Source: Lagopus muta
Lineage: Eukaryota > Chordata > Aves > Galliformes > Phasianidae
Length of the DNA: 64,000 nt
Assembly: GCF_023343835.1 (NCBI RefSeq)
Contig: NC_064435.1
Coordinates: 58,115,634 to 58,179,633, forward strand
Direction: 5' to 3'
Part shown: positions 11,885 to 24,117 of the stretch, one piece after another
Layout of the letters: the number at the start of each line of letters is the position of its first letter
Position numbering within the stretch: position 1 is the first letter of the stretch
Program-made: the position numbers and the translations under genes
The notes under the pieces: model-generated
What the model was told of the DNA's origin: nothing
Databases searched by the model: none
What the model saw: the letters and a program-made list of their open reading frames with translations, nothing else

Positions 11885-12483
11885 CACTGTGGTGGTACTA
11901 CAATTTCAGAGAGGAAAAGTTCCATTCTCTGTTCAGGTTGTTTTGACAATGTCTTTTGCCTTTATAAAGCAAAGATGGGATCTGACTTGGAGTTGAAATA
12001 ACCCACGTACAATTTGAGACAATTGCTTTAGAGAGGCAACACTGATTTTATCTGTTCAGCTATCTTTTTAATGTAACGTGGTGAATGATGATGTACTTTT
12101 TACTGCTTTGTATGCCTGCCTTACTGCACACACAGAACTTTTGTGTACACTATATAAGGTTTTGTTTATGGCCTGTGTGAAGTTCTATCAAAATGAAAAT
12201 TTGTCTGAGGAAAGCTTTTCTTTAGCTGCTGCATGTGTGTTATGTGTGTGTGTGTGTTTTGTTAACTTTGTTGAGTTTGAGATGGAAATACAGTTTTAAA
12301 TGTACAATATCAATATATATTTTAAAATCTTATGTTCCATAAAGAAAATCCAAGCAACGCATAAGTACTTAAAACAGCAATCCTTTAAAAGTTCTAATGG
12401 AGGTTTGATACAATGTAACTCTAAAATGGTAAATTTCGGAGGGATACATTTATATCAGTACAAGGTGTGTAATACAAATCACA

Positions 12484-12489
12484 AATAAA
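12484..12489 (+). terminator. GALR1: Distal candidate poly(A) signal AATAAA
   Basis: A canonical AATAAA about 1.0 kb after the stop, followed within 10 bases by a GTGTGAGG element, a plausible cleavage-stimulation site. It is the last good signal before the CR1 insertion at 12568, so it is the preferred 3' end. Confidence 0.6.
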
Positions 12490-12567
12490 AAGTGTGAGGG
12501 CCTCAGCACTTTGAGGACATATTGTTAGCGGAAGTATGATATGCTTTTACCATTTACGTCCATGACC

Positions 12568-13187
12568 CATAGAGTCATAGAGCAAATTAAGTTGAAGAAA
12601 AATCTTGGGATCCTCTCAAGGCAGGGTGTATCGCTTCTTGTCTAGGTATGTTTTGAGATTTCCAAGGACACAATTCAGCAGCTCATCAGTCATAGCTGGG
12701 ATTTCCCTTGATGTAGCTTGCAACCATTTCCCTTTGTCCTCTCACCAACCCTTGAGAAGACTCTTCACTCTAACCAAACATGCATAATTGTAGATGACAA
12801 ATTAGAGTTTCTCCCTGTCTTCTCCAAGCTGAAAAAATAAAGTGCAAAGTCCCTGGTCTTCCACTGGACTTGCTCCAGCTTGGCCATCCCTCTCATGCAC
12901 TGGGATGTTCCAAACTGGACAGCATGTTTCAAGTGCTTTCCCATGAGTATTGAGTAGAGGGGACAAATCACCTTCCTTTACCCCATCTTTTTCTACAGAA
13001 TTGCATTCAGCTTGATTTTGGTTGTGCCTTTGTTGAAATTTATTAATTTGATAACTGTTGTCCATTCTCTGGCTCACCAGGTTCTTCCAAAAGAAAACTC
13101 AGCACTCAAAAGTATCTGCTATCCCCCCAGGTTTGACGTCATCTGTGGCTTGCATTCTGCACCCTTGGTTTGGTCTTTGCTGAAGAT
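12568..13187 (-). mobile_element. CR1 LINE, outer (older) copy, first part
   Basis: The + strand starts with a decayed reverse-complemented CR1 tail (catagagtcatagag) and follows the CR1 3' UTR and ORF2-end sequence. Recognisable blocks include 'gactcttcactct', 'ctggtcttccactggacttgctccag' (as short diverged pieces) and 'tgctgaagat' at 13180-13187. It is then interrupted by a second CR1. The element resumes at about 13635. Divergence is high. Orientation is antisense to GALR1, whose 3' UTR ends just upstream. Confidence 0.8.
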
Positions 13188-13634
13188 CATGTAGGCATAG
13201 AATGGGTTAGGCTGGAAGAGTCCTTATAGGTCATCCAGTTCCAACCCCCTGATGTAGGCAGGGCATTCCCCACCAGAGCAAGCCACCCAGAGCCCCATAA
13301 CACCTGGCCTTGAACACCTCCAAGTAAGGGGCATCCACAGGGTTGACCTGGGCAACATGTTCCAATGCCTCACCACTCTCAAACTTTCTTCATAGGAGAG
13401 GTGCTCCAGCTCTGTAATCATCTTCACTGGACCCACTCCAAGAGCTCCACATCTTTCCTGTGCTGGGTGCCACAGGCCTGGACTCAGTAATCCAGATGGG
13501 GCCTCGTAAGGGGAGAGTGGAGGGGGGATAATCACCTCCCTCACCCTGCTGGCCACCCCTCTGTGGATGCAGCTCTGGATGCAGTTGGCCTTCCAGACTG
13601 CAAGAGCACACTGCTGGCTCCTGTCCAGCTTTTC
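13188..13634 (-). mobile_element. CR1 LINE, inner (younger) nested copy
   Basis: The + strand opens 'catagaatgggttaggctgg' (decayed CR1 tail) and continues with well-preserved CR1 3' text to 'ctcctgtccagctttt'. Minus-strand readings keep ORF2 end phrases such as EVIIPPPLSP and LEHLSYEESLR. The hexamer GAAGAT occurs at 13182-13187 and again at 13635-13640, consistent with a target-site duplication. The flanking sequence joins into continuous CR1 text when this block is removed, so it inserted into the older copy. Confidence 0.85.
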
Positions 13635-13668
13635 GAAGATGTTAAATACTGTTGGACAGATGCTCTGT
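13635..13668 (-). mobile_element. CR1 LINE, outer copy, second part
   Basis: After the nested insertion, 'gaagatgttaaatactgttgg' resumes the same CR1 region that was interrupted at 13187 (the segment normally reading 'aagatgttgaacaggactgg' on this strand). The far end is diffuse. Confidence 0.6.
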
Positions 13669-16600
13669 CAGATACCTTTTTTCCACAGACTTACTGATCA
13701 GTTATGGAGGGTGAGATCACATGAAAATGTCTGTTTACATGTCAGTGCTACGTGGAATCAGTAAAATAATATTGAAGACATGCTGGTGCACACATGACAT
13801 TTGTGTCCAGTCATTCATATGAAGAAGCAGTTTGAAGTTACTGTCAGGATCACAGAATATACAAGAAAAAAAAAATGGAAAAGAGTTTATCCATAGCACA
13901 TCCTTTTCTGGGTTTGATTTGATATTAGAAAAACACTCTAGCACAATGTTACTGTTATACCTAGCTTTCAGGTTTTTTGGTTTTTTTTTTCAGATTCCAA
14001 TCACTCAAGTTATTAAGTCACTATCAGACCACACTTGAGTTTGTAACATATTCAGTGATCTTGAAGCTACAAAAATTATGTTTCTCCTTTTTAAAAATTG
14101 CTTTCTAAAAGTTATTTGAATAAAAAATTACAATGTAAATACAAGTTTATACAAGTAAAAAGTTAACATGGTGAAATTATGATTTCATGAGAAAATTGCA
14201 TTTTTTCTTAACTGTAAATAATTTTAAACCTAGTGACATGACAGCCAGTAATAGGACTTCATCGGCTTGAAATTGTAAGGATAAAGGAGTGGGGAAGGCC
14301 TGTAGTAAGAACATGTTTATAATGCCCTGTCTGATTTCTGCGTGTGTCAGTAAAACTTGTGTCTCAGAGACGTGTTAAAATCATTGGCCACTCCAAAATT
14401 CAATTTCCTGGCTAAAACATACCCCTTTTAGTCAGTGTCTCTACCATGGCTTTGATGTATCCACTGTAAGCTAGAGGATGTTACATGTAAAAACTGTTAA
14501 ATAATGTGAACTGTGCCTAACCCTTGAGGAGATGGAGAGTTGTGCAGGGATTTGTGCCAGAAACATGGCTAATTTGGGCAGAAAAACAGGGAACAGGCAC
14601 TGATTCCCTTGACAACAAAATGCCTGACTACAAGGTCTGAGTTTGCTGACAGGTTATTGTTTATTTTGGAAGACTTGTTTTTTTTAATACGCTTTGTGAC
14701 ACATCTGTAACCAAAAACACTAATTTCAGTGTACACTGAAGCCAAAAAAAAAAAAAAAAAAAAAAGATTATTTCTCTGGCTGACGCTGAATTTTCCACTC
14801 CAATAATTCCACTGAATTCGACTCTATTGTATTAATAAGGCAATACTATTCCATACAAAAAAAAAAAAAAAATAGGCAACAGGATGATGTAATTCCTCTC
14901 AAACTAAAGCACTGTACATACATGCAGTTAAACAATTACTTAAATATATGCAAATCTCTCAAGTTATATATTTCAAAGCATTGTGAGAATTAGAGATCCC
15001 CAAAAGAAACAGCTACTCACATATTTATTTATAAATGCCTTGAATTGTTATTGCACACACAGTGTCAAAATGCTGCCTCTTTGCTCTGTTTCAAAAGTAT
15101 CTCCTGAAATTAAAAACATGCTATACATTTAAGACTGATGATAGTAGTAGTATATCCCACCAGAACAAGCAGTAAGAGTTGTTTAGTCCTTAAAAATGTA
15201 TCTTAGTAGAGAAACACAGAAGAAGTTTAATGTCTCATTTCTTGCACATTTCTTAGCAGTAGGACATTTCAGCAGGTTTCCAGTCAATTTTGCATTTCAT
15301 ATTTTAGAATTTCAGGTTTTCAGTTGCTTTTTTTTAATTTTTATTTTTAAACCAGTTTTGTTTTTAAAATATCTGAAAATTTCAATAAAACACTGTGTCA
15401 GTGGAACTTTGAAACTGTGAAGATTAATGTTTAAAAGAAACTAGGAAATGGCTCCATCAAGGTTCTTCATGCAGTGTTAGCCCTACCTATCTGCGGTAAG
15501 CATTTCAGGGATGGTAAAAGCTGTTAGATGAACAAAAAATTACAGCAGTGCTCTTCTTCAGCTAATACAGTCTAAAATATATTTTGTGTCCTTCAAGATC
15601 TGTGTGAACCCATATGCACACTGTGGAGCACTATAATTACACTACATTTTGAATCCATATATAAAATGGAGACAAAAATTCAGCACTTAAGAAGCATACT
15701 ATGCTTATGAAGGAGACAATAACTTCCTTTCAGAGTGAAGATAAAACTGAATGACTACTTCTGTGTGAGCTATAAAATTACACAGAACTTTCACTCAGAA
15801 GTATGCATTAAACATCTACGGTATAGTAGAAACATTCAGAATTTTGTAAAAATTGTTTCATATTAAAAATGAATGTAGAAGCTCCTTGCATTTTTTTTTT
15901 TATGCTAAGGTGGATAGCAAAATCATATGCTAGAGTAAACAATAAATATGTGACAAGGCTGTTTGAAATCCTATGTAAGAAATGATGATGATTGTATAAG
16001 GAGCAAACTTCAATTTTGTAGCCAGGTGTTCCCAACTGCAGCCATAACATCCCGTGAGTATTTATTATGATGAAATTAATTGTACCAGTGATTATTTACA
16101 ACTTATTCTGAAGTCTTTTGCTATATTTAAACACTGGAGAAAAAATACATATTACTTAATTTTTCACAATATTTTTCACAATAAGGCAGTGTAATGATAT
16201 CTTACAATCCTTTGAGCTTTTTATTCACTTTGTACATGTTTTCTTTCTTAAATGCTAATACTATTCTAATCATAATCTATTATATATGCCATGGTTTTAT
16301 GATTTTTTGTTATCAGTATTCCACATCATAACATCATGCCAAGCACTGGGAGTTCATTAATTAAAATGAATTAAAAATAAAATTAATTAATAACTGGGAG
16401 TTATTAATTATATAACTATCTCCAAGAGATAATCACTAAGCTTTGTATATTTATTGTCATGGTGAAATCAGTGTGTCTTTAAACCCCATGTTGTAGGGAA
16501 AGTGAGGGATCTTTACAGAAAACAACGTTGGAAATGCATTATTTTAGACATCTTATCTTCATGGCTGCTTTATAGCATGATGTGTCACATTGTACCTAAT

Positions 16601-18081
16601 GACATTTGTTATATTTTGGGAAAGGAAAATATCAGAGAAAAGATCAGCTTCTACCTTACAAAGTTTGAGCTTGTGTTATTTATTCAGAATACATACAAAT
16701 GTTGAAGATGAAGAAATTAAAATTGTGTTTGTTTCAGTGTATAATGAATGTAAAGTAACACAGTTGTTCTAAGATATACTGTACTTCGCATGATTTTTCA
16801 AATGTTTTTTTTCCAATACATTTGTATTCTGTTTCTCTATATGATATGAAAAACTAGCCCATTTTCTTCCACAGTATTTGTAGTGTATTTGAAAACAAGC
16901 AGTGCCCTCTGGAAAAATCCCAGAAAAAGTAGAGTATGTGATACTCAATAGAGTTTCACGGCTAGATATTGTTATAGATTGAAAATACCCTTAAGAAAAT
17001 TTAACTGATATAAAATACACTCTCATTTTCAAGTGCCTAAATGCAGGAGGTATGATCTTTCATTTAGGTTGGTAAAAGTCAATTGAAAGCAATGGAACTT
17101 ATTGAAATTTCTTATTCAAGTACAATTTCAATCTCTGCGATTCATGTGTTGCTTAAGAGACAAACAGAGCCAGATCCATGTATTTGAATATGAAAAGAAA
17201 CAAAATACTTCAATGATCTGAAATCTAAACTTTTTTATTAGATGAATGCCTCTAAGAGGATCCACTTTTGGGAGGCAGTCAAATTGATGTCTATTTGTGT
17301 GCAGGTTTTCATTAACATAAAGCAGTGGCCGTTTAAAACAGTAAAATATCTACATGAATATGAAAGCAGAATATGATCGGTTCCACACCTAACGAAATGT
17401 ATTTTGTAAAAGCAAATTAAATGTTACAGCATATTTAAAATGATGTGCACTTTTAATCTATGATTCTAATCTATCAATTTTAGCTATACAAATATCTTGT
17501 GCAATTCTTGAATGTGTATACATATGTACTTGACGTTAGTACATGCAGGGGAGCACCCTGGCTCGGTATATTTACTGAACTAAGTCTGAAGTCTCATTTT
17601 ATAAAGACATTCCTTAAATATAGCATGCTCCCCTTGAAAATGTTTGTTCTATCTCCATGTGCCTCTCCATGGTTATTCAGTTCTCTGCTAAACATGTAAC
17701 TATCTTTACAATTTAGTACAAGAAAACTAGTAGCTTTAATATAGTACAACAAAAAATATCATTTTACTTAAGAATGAATAAAATGAGGTAAACTTTAGGA
17801 ATCAGTTATTACACTGAAAAATGATGATCTTGAAATTGTCAGCTATTTTAACATAACATCTGACTCTGCAACTGAACTTGCAAAACCCCTGCAATTGTGA
17901 GTTCAGAACATAGAAATACCTTAGATTTTGTCACTGGAAACACTGCTGCAGAGTGGCTGTCACACAGAAGTTTCTCAAAGTGCTAAAAACAACAACTATG
18001 AAAGGTAGGAAATGTCAGCAATTCAGCATAGAGAGATATGATTAGTAAGTAGCCCAGTTACATCACATACCTCTGTACCAG
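13669..18081. other. Intergenic, no gene seen
   Basis: AT-rich sequence with short, non-homologous open frames only. It contains A-runs at 14744-14765 and 14857-14872, a T-run near 13978-13991, and a small AT-rich duplication at 16345-16410. No exon, RNA gene or recognised transposon. Confidence 0.7.
14744..14765. repeat. A-run
   Basis: 22 adenines; a second run of 16 follows at 14857-14872. Neither is attached to a recognisable retroposon body. Confidence 0.9.
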
Positions 18082-18541
18082 TAGAATCACAGAATCATTC
18101 AGCTTGGAAAAGACCACTAAGACCATCTGGTCCACCATCAGCCCACCCCCACTGACCATGCCCCTCAGTGCCACATCCACTTGGTTTTTGGGCACCTCCA
18201 GGCATGGTGACACCACCACCTCCTTAGCAGCCTGTGCCATTGCCTCACTGCTCTTTATGAGATGAAATACTCCATAATATCCAACCTGAACCTCCCCTGG
18301 TGCAATCTGAGGCCATTCCTTCTTGTTCTATCGCTGTTAATTGGGTGAAGAGGTCAAGCCCACCTCTTTACAGCCTTCTTTCAGGTTCCATGCCAGTCCC
18401 TCTGGCCTGTCGCTGTCACGCAGAGCAGAGCTCAGCGCTACCCCTCCATTCCCTGTGAGGAGCTGCAGCCATCATGAGGCCTCTCCTCAGCTCCTCTGCT
18501 CTGCGCTGAGCCAACAAGGGGACCTCAACTGCTCCTCACAC
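18082..18541 (-). mobile_element. CR1 LINE 3'-end fragment
   Basis: It starts 'tagaatcacagaatcattca' (reverse-complemented tail), then 'gaccatctggtccaccatc' and the usual CR1 3' text. It extends into the segment containing 'cgcagagcagagctcagcgc' and 'gaggagctgcagcc' (18418-18470), seen in longer CR1 subfamilies. The reverse complement of that internal segment occurs again at 58.37-58.47 kb. Confidence 0.88.
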
Positions 18542-20231
18542 ATCTGTTAGAGAAAGAAGTTAAACGATGCTATATGCTGTTCTCATTTTGCTTAATTACT
18601 TTTTGCTATAATCACTTCAAATGTGATCACTTTGCATAAGTTTTGCACAGCAAGTTACAGTTCTCATGAGAACCACGATCTGACAATTGCCAGCACATCT
18701 TAAGCACCTGGCAATAAGCATGCTTCAGGCCTTCTGTCAAAGCTAAGCTTTCTACCAGCCTGTTGTGAAACGGTGTTGGAAACATTAGCAAGCTAGAAGC
18801 TCCCATGATCATGTTTACATTTCAGTTCTACTTACATGGAACTTGTGAAAACTAGTGGTTTCATGAACACATATGAAACAGCTCTGATAGAGGGGTCAGC
18901 ATTTTGGGGAGATTTATTCAAGTTGGCTGGTTACATAAACCTGACCCACTCTGTGTCCTGAGTGAGTTAAGAGCTTCAATATCTCTCTGGTACTGAATTC
19001 TGCTCACTTGCAGGAGCTGTACAGTGCTCTAATCATGGCCCCCCTGTCCCTTGGAAGGAGTTTTCCTTAGTCTGCTGTCAGCAGTTAGACACATACGTAT
19101 GTGCTACATGCACTTCTTCCACAATGAACCTCTGCTTCCCTACTTATCCTTCTTCCATGCTAGCTTCCTATGGGGTTAAAAGGTGGGAAAACATGCAAAA
19201 GTCACTTATGCTGTTTCCAAGCCTTCTGGAGACTATTAAAGACCTCAGTGCTACAGGAGAGCATTGTTTTGTCTATGGTAAGTAAACTGTTAACAGTTAG
19301 ATTAGGGATATTGAGCAAGGAAATTACTTTTCTACTTTCAGCCCTGAAATGTGTAATTCTTCGGTATCACAGCAATCTCAGGGAATGTCTTTTCTCATTC
19401 CTCCCCATCTGTTGCCATCTGCCACCTTAGGTGAAATTTGTCTTACTCTGTATATTCAAATAAATGAATCCTGCAGTTCTTTGTCAAGACAAAATGTTCT
19501 GCTGTAGATACAAGGATATCCTGATAACATGGCCTGATGCAGAAGTTGAAGATAATACATACTTATTAACATCGGAGGAGGAAAAGAAAGGATAAGAGGT
19601 GAAGGAAGTGTTGAAGAACATCACTGTTAATAAAAGGAATGTATTTAGAGCTTCAACTTTCAACTTCTACATAGACAATACTTTCTCTGTAGCTTGTATG
19701 TAGTTCATCACTATAACAAATGAGAAGAATCTTCTGGAGTTTGATTGTCATTTTTACACAGTTATTTCTCAGTGTTGAATAAGCCTTGCAGAATCATGTT
19801 TCTATTTCCTTGTCCCTTGTTGCATGAAAAATTGTCCTGATATGTGTTTTCAATTGCTATTCTGTTCGCATGATGAAGATTTAAATATTCTCTTTAAGTC
19901 CTTCAGTGTTCTTGAAATAAAAAGGTTCATTTTACCTCCAGGTCTGCAGATTCTTCAAGGCACTATTTATGTATAAATCACAGGTAAGCATACAGGGAAA
20001 TAACCCAGCATCACTTGAAATGCTTCTTAGAGGGAAAATGAAGCACAGCAATCAGGTCCAAGTCTGGACTTACAATTTTCATCTAAAGTATACAGCAGAT
20101 GTTCATTTGTGCAACTTGTTTGGAAATAATGCTTATACTATAATCCCATGCTAGAAAAATGCTAAGGCTAAAAGTAATGCAGAACTGTATCATAAATATG
20201 GATAGAAACTACTGTTCAGATTAATGAGAAC
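18542..20231. other. Intergenic, no gene seen
   Basis: Unique-looking AT-rich sequence. Short open frames (for example 19170-19430) show no family features I recognise. Confidence 0.65.
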
Positions 20232-21343
20232 ACAAGGATGGTCATGCAAATCATTCGACACTGTACCTCATGACATACTGGTCACCAAATGGGAGAAAAA
20301 TGGATTTGATAGACAGACCATCCACTAGATAGGGAATTGGCTGGATGGCCACACTAAGGGAGTTGCAGTCAATGGCTCTGTCAGTGTACAGGTAGAGACC
20401 TGTGATGAATGACATTCCTCAGGGATCGGTGCTGAGACTGGTGTTACCTAACATCTTTGTGGGTGACATGGACAGTGGGATCAAGTACACTCTGAGCAAG
20501 TTTGCAGATGACATCAAGCTGAGTGGTGCAGAGGGAAGGCATGACATCCAGAAGGACCTGGACAGGCTGGAGAGGGGGGCCCATATCAACCCCATAAAAT
20601 TCAGCAAGGCCACATGCAAGGTCCTGCACCTGGGTCAGGACAATTCCAAGCACAGGTACAGGTTGGGTGGAGAATGGCTTAAGGGCAGTTTTTAGGATTA
20701 TGAGCCAGCATTGTGTACTTGCAGCCCTGAAGGCCAAGCATATCCTGGGTTGCATCAAGAGAAGCACGACAGGCAAGTCAAGGGAGGTGATTCTGCCCTA
20801 CTACTCTGCTCTTGTGAGACCCCACCTGGAGTACTGAGACCTGTTCTGGGGCCCCCAACACAAGAAGAACATAGAGTTGTTGGAGCAGGTCCAGAGGAGG
20901 ACCACAAAAATGATCAGGGGGCTGGAGCACCTCCTCTGTGAGGACAGGCTGAGAGAGCTGGGACTCTTCAGCCTAAAGAAGAGAAGGCTCCAAGGAGACC
21001 TTATAGCAGTCTTCCAGTAACTGAAGGGGCCTACAGGAAAGCTAGGGAGGGACTTTTTATAAGGACATGCAGTGACAGGACAAGGGGAAGTGGTTTTAAA
21101 CTAGAAGAGGGTAGATTTAGACTAGTTATCAGGAAGAAATTCTTTACTCTGAGGATGGTGAGACACTGGAACATGTTACACAGGGAGGTTGCAGATGCCC
21201 CCTCCCTGGAGGCATTTGAGGTTGGTTGGAGCTTTGAGCAACCTGGTCTAGAGGGAGGTGTCCCTGCCTATAGCAGGAGGGTTGGAACTGGATGATCTTA
21301 AACATCCCTTCCAACCCAAACCATTCTACAGTATGATTCTATG
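20232..21343 (+). mobile_element. CR1 LINE, about 1.1 kb, with reverse-transcriptase remnant
   Basis: The + strand reads RT motif A (S-F-D-T-V-P-H-D-I-L, about 20247-20276), then IPQGSVL (motif B region, about 20414), and the catalytic FADD in SKFADDIKL at about 20497-20523. KVLHLGQDNSKHRYRL follows. Further 3', in other frames, ORF2-end text such as 'ctggagcacctcctctgtgaggac' (diverged pieces) leads to the tail 'gtatgattctatg' at 21331-21343. The longest open piece is 20402-20695 (97 codons). Stops and frameshifts make it inactive. It is one of the more complete CR1 copies in the window and is 5'-truncated within the RT domain. Confidence 0.93.
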
Positions 21344-22525
21344 TTTAGGAAGTTTTGTAGCCATAGAAATCTCATTAATCTGATTTTATTGTTTTCCTAA
21401 TTTTACAAAATCCAAAAGCCTTCTATGCCAAATGAGACAGCATACTGTATATACATTAGTTATTCAATAGTTGCCATTAATAAGTAAAGATCAGTGTTTG
21501 TTCCTCTTTATATACAACAGCATTAATGGCTTAGTTCAGTACAAATGCAAGTAAATGGACTTTCCCACTTTTGATCTGAATTTTACAGTATTTATCAGTC
21601 CTTAAGTGTGCTATTCAGTGGTCTTTCTACTCTTCATTGTGTAATACAGACTTTCATACAATATTAAATGAAATACTTCCATCAGTATAGGAGAACATAT
21701 TGATTAAACAGCTGTTTCATATCTGATATAAAGGAAATGATTAAACAGCAGCTATGATGCAAATATTTTATTTTTAATATCTGAATTTGAATTTGAATTG
21801 TAATCATTTCTTCTAATATGAAAGATATTTGTAATATTTAATTCTTCCTGGCTGGAAAGATGGAAACTGAATGTAATATATGTTTGATGATACAGATTTC
21901 TAAAAAAACAGGCATTGATCAAATTAAAATTCACAGAACTGACTGCCTATGCATGTCCTGCTTTTCTAATCTGTAAAAAAAAAACAGCAATACTCTTACT
22001 GAAAAATCCTTTTTGAAATTACTTTTATCCTACCAAAAAATAACTGCCTCTAAGAAAGAAGAGGGAAAAAACTTTCAAGGCTACATTTCTAAAGCTGAGA
22101 AATGTATTCTATTTCGTTCAAAAAGGCAAGAGAATAAAATAACCAAGTGCAAATAAGGGTAAAACTAATCTATTACTGCTGCATGTTTGCGTAGGTGACT
22201 AAGTCAAAGTCATCCCTCATTTTCATTAAAAGAAACAATGAAAACTCTTCCTGACAAATGAACTCTATTCTATTACAGTTATAGTTGTATTGATAACTTC
22301 TAATGTACTTCAGCTAAACAGCATACAAGTTATTCTTAAGTTAATTGTACAGACATTACTGAAGGAAAGTAAAAGATAACATCATGAATATATGACAGTC
22401 AAAGGTATTTAAAGAAAAAGTGGGATTCCAGGTTTATGGATGTATGGATGTATTCATATGGTTTATGAAACAACTAGATGGTGCTTGAGCATTCCATAAC
22501 ATCATTTAGTACCAAGTGAATATAA
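21344..22525. other. Intergenic, no gene seen
   Basis: AT-rich, no recognisable feature beyond short A-runs. Confidence 0.65.
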
Positions 22526-22777
22526 ATCACAGAATCACAGAATCACAGAATTGTAGGGGTTGGAAGGGACCTCCAGAGATCATCGAGTCCAACCCCCCTG
22601 CCAAAGCAGGTTCCCTACAGTAGGTCGCACAGGTAGGCATCCAGGCAGGTCTTGAACATCTCCAGAGAAGGAGACTCCACCACCTCCCTGGGCAGCCTGT
22701 TCTAGTGCTCCGTCACCCTCACTGTAAAGAAGTTCATGCGCATGTTTGTGCGGAACTTCCTATGCTGCAGTTTCCAG
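22526..22777 (-). mobile_element. CR1 LINE 3'-end fragment, relatively young
   Basis: It begins with three AATCACAG units and continues 'ggttggaagggacctccag', then 'catcgagtccaacccccctg'. It is well preserved through 'ctgttctagtgctccgtcacc' to 'cctatgctgcagtttcc'. Preservation suggests one of the younger CR1 insertions here. Confidence 0.93.
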
Positions 22778-22999
22778 CCGTTAAGCAGGTTAAATGACTG
22801 TTAAAAAAATTAATTTGCATGATACCAATGGTAATTCAGTTAAGGAACTAGAAAATAGTCTCTTAGAGTATCAGTCAACATATATTAATTAATATTTTTA
22901 GTCCAGTTTTACAAACTGGAGAAAATTTATTCTTTCTGTTCCCTGAATTTTACCTTAGCTTTGCTTCAGGTTTTACTTTATGCTTTCTGCTTACATACC

Positions 23000-23025
23000 T
23001 TTTTTTTTTTTTTTTTTTTTTTTTT
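23000..23025. repeat. T-run
   Basis: 26 consecutive thymines, followed 25 bases later by an A-run (23049-23060) that could fold back on it. Confidence 0.9.
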
Positions 23026-24007
23026 GTAGGCCGTATTTTTACTTATTAAAAAAAAAAAACAGATCATAGCTGTTCAGAACTAGTTATTTACATCTGATAT
23101 GTTTATATGGTGTTCGAAATGCATGCAGTACTAGTAGTAAATGAGCCACATTTGATTGTGCCTATCTCTAAGCTGGTTTCTAGTTCTAATCCTATGATAC
23201 CCCTGAGAAATCAAGAGAAATTTTAGGTTTATCCAATGGAAGTGACCAACCTAAGTTTCACAGAGATACCAAACAGATGTCAGTAGAACATCTCATTCTG
23301 TGAGCATTATCATCTCATTAGGAGCTCTGAGAATTCTGTTCCATTAAACTGGGAACAGGCAGACTGGAGGTGTCTATAAAACATTATGCATCTCTACGTG
23401 TATGTTCACTGTGCTTAATCTTCACTCCTTCTAACAAGGTTTTCAATGAGGTTAATTGTGTTACAAGACTTTACCTCTAAGAGTTCTGTAACTGCAGCTG
23501 CAAGACAACCTCAGTGAGATCACTGAAAGCAGATATCTGCTACATTTTGAAAGCTCATTTTGGTATAGTTTTCTTCAGAATTTCTTCCTATCTATTGTTT
23601 TGAATCCTAAGTGCTTATTTGTCAAAAAGTGCTTTTATTGATGTTAAAGGTAGCATTTCTATCACTTTCAATAGAAGAAAATCCCAAGGAAGTGGTAGTA
23701 TAACTAATACAATGAACCAGCTGGATGTTCTAGGCAATGATGTGTCCCCCTGACAACATCTCCTGCTAGATGTAACTGTGATGCCAGGTTACTGTTCTCT
23801 AAAACCCCATGAGAACTGTCTTCCAGTGGCTGAGCTCTGGCAATATAGATCATTACTGAAACCTAGGCAATCTCTCCCATCAGGAGGTGGAATGGCAGCC
23901 TGAAGCATAACAGATGTGTTAGTGACTGATCACTCACAGCTGCATGGTGCAGGCCAGTACTTTCTCCTTCCCATCATTTTTGGTATGCCTTAAAAACCTG
24001 GGGGTGA

Positions 24008-24117
24008 TTTGGTTTTTTTTGGTTTTTTTTTTTTTGTTGTTTTTTTTTTGTTTTTTTTTTTGTTTTTTTGTTTTTTGTTTTTGTTTTGTTTTGTTTTTGT
24101 TTTGTTTTGTTTTTTTA
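24008..24117. repeat. Poly(T)/(TTTTG)n tract
   Basis: About 110 bp of T broken by single or double G, ending in TTTTG and TTTG units. The encoded Phe-rich frames are artefacts. Confidence 0.95.

Larger units (their letters stand above)
11473..12510 (+). other. GALR1: GALR1 3' UTR (end inferred)
   Basis: Non-coding sequence directly after the GALR1 stop. The extent is inferred from the AATAAA signals at 11879 and 12484. It holds a short (TG)n tract at about 12246-12257 and AU-rich stretches that could affect stability. A CR1 element starts about 60 bp after the proposed end, which supports the transcript ending before it. Transcript data would fix the end. Confidence 0.7.

Noticed and set aside
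13224..13611. Overlapping 110- and 73-codon frames on - strand
   Set aside because: Both derive from the nested CR1; one is the decayed ORF2 C-terminus and the other its shadow.
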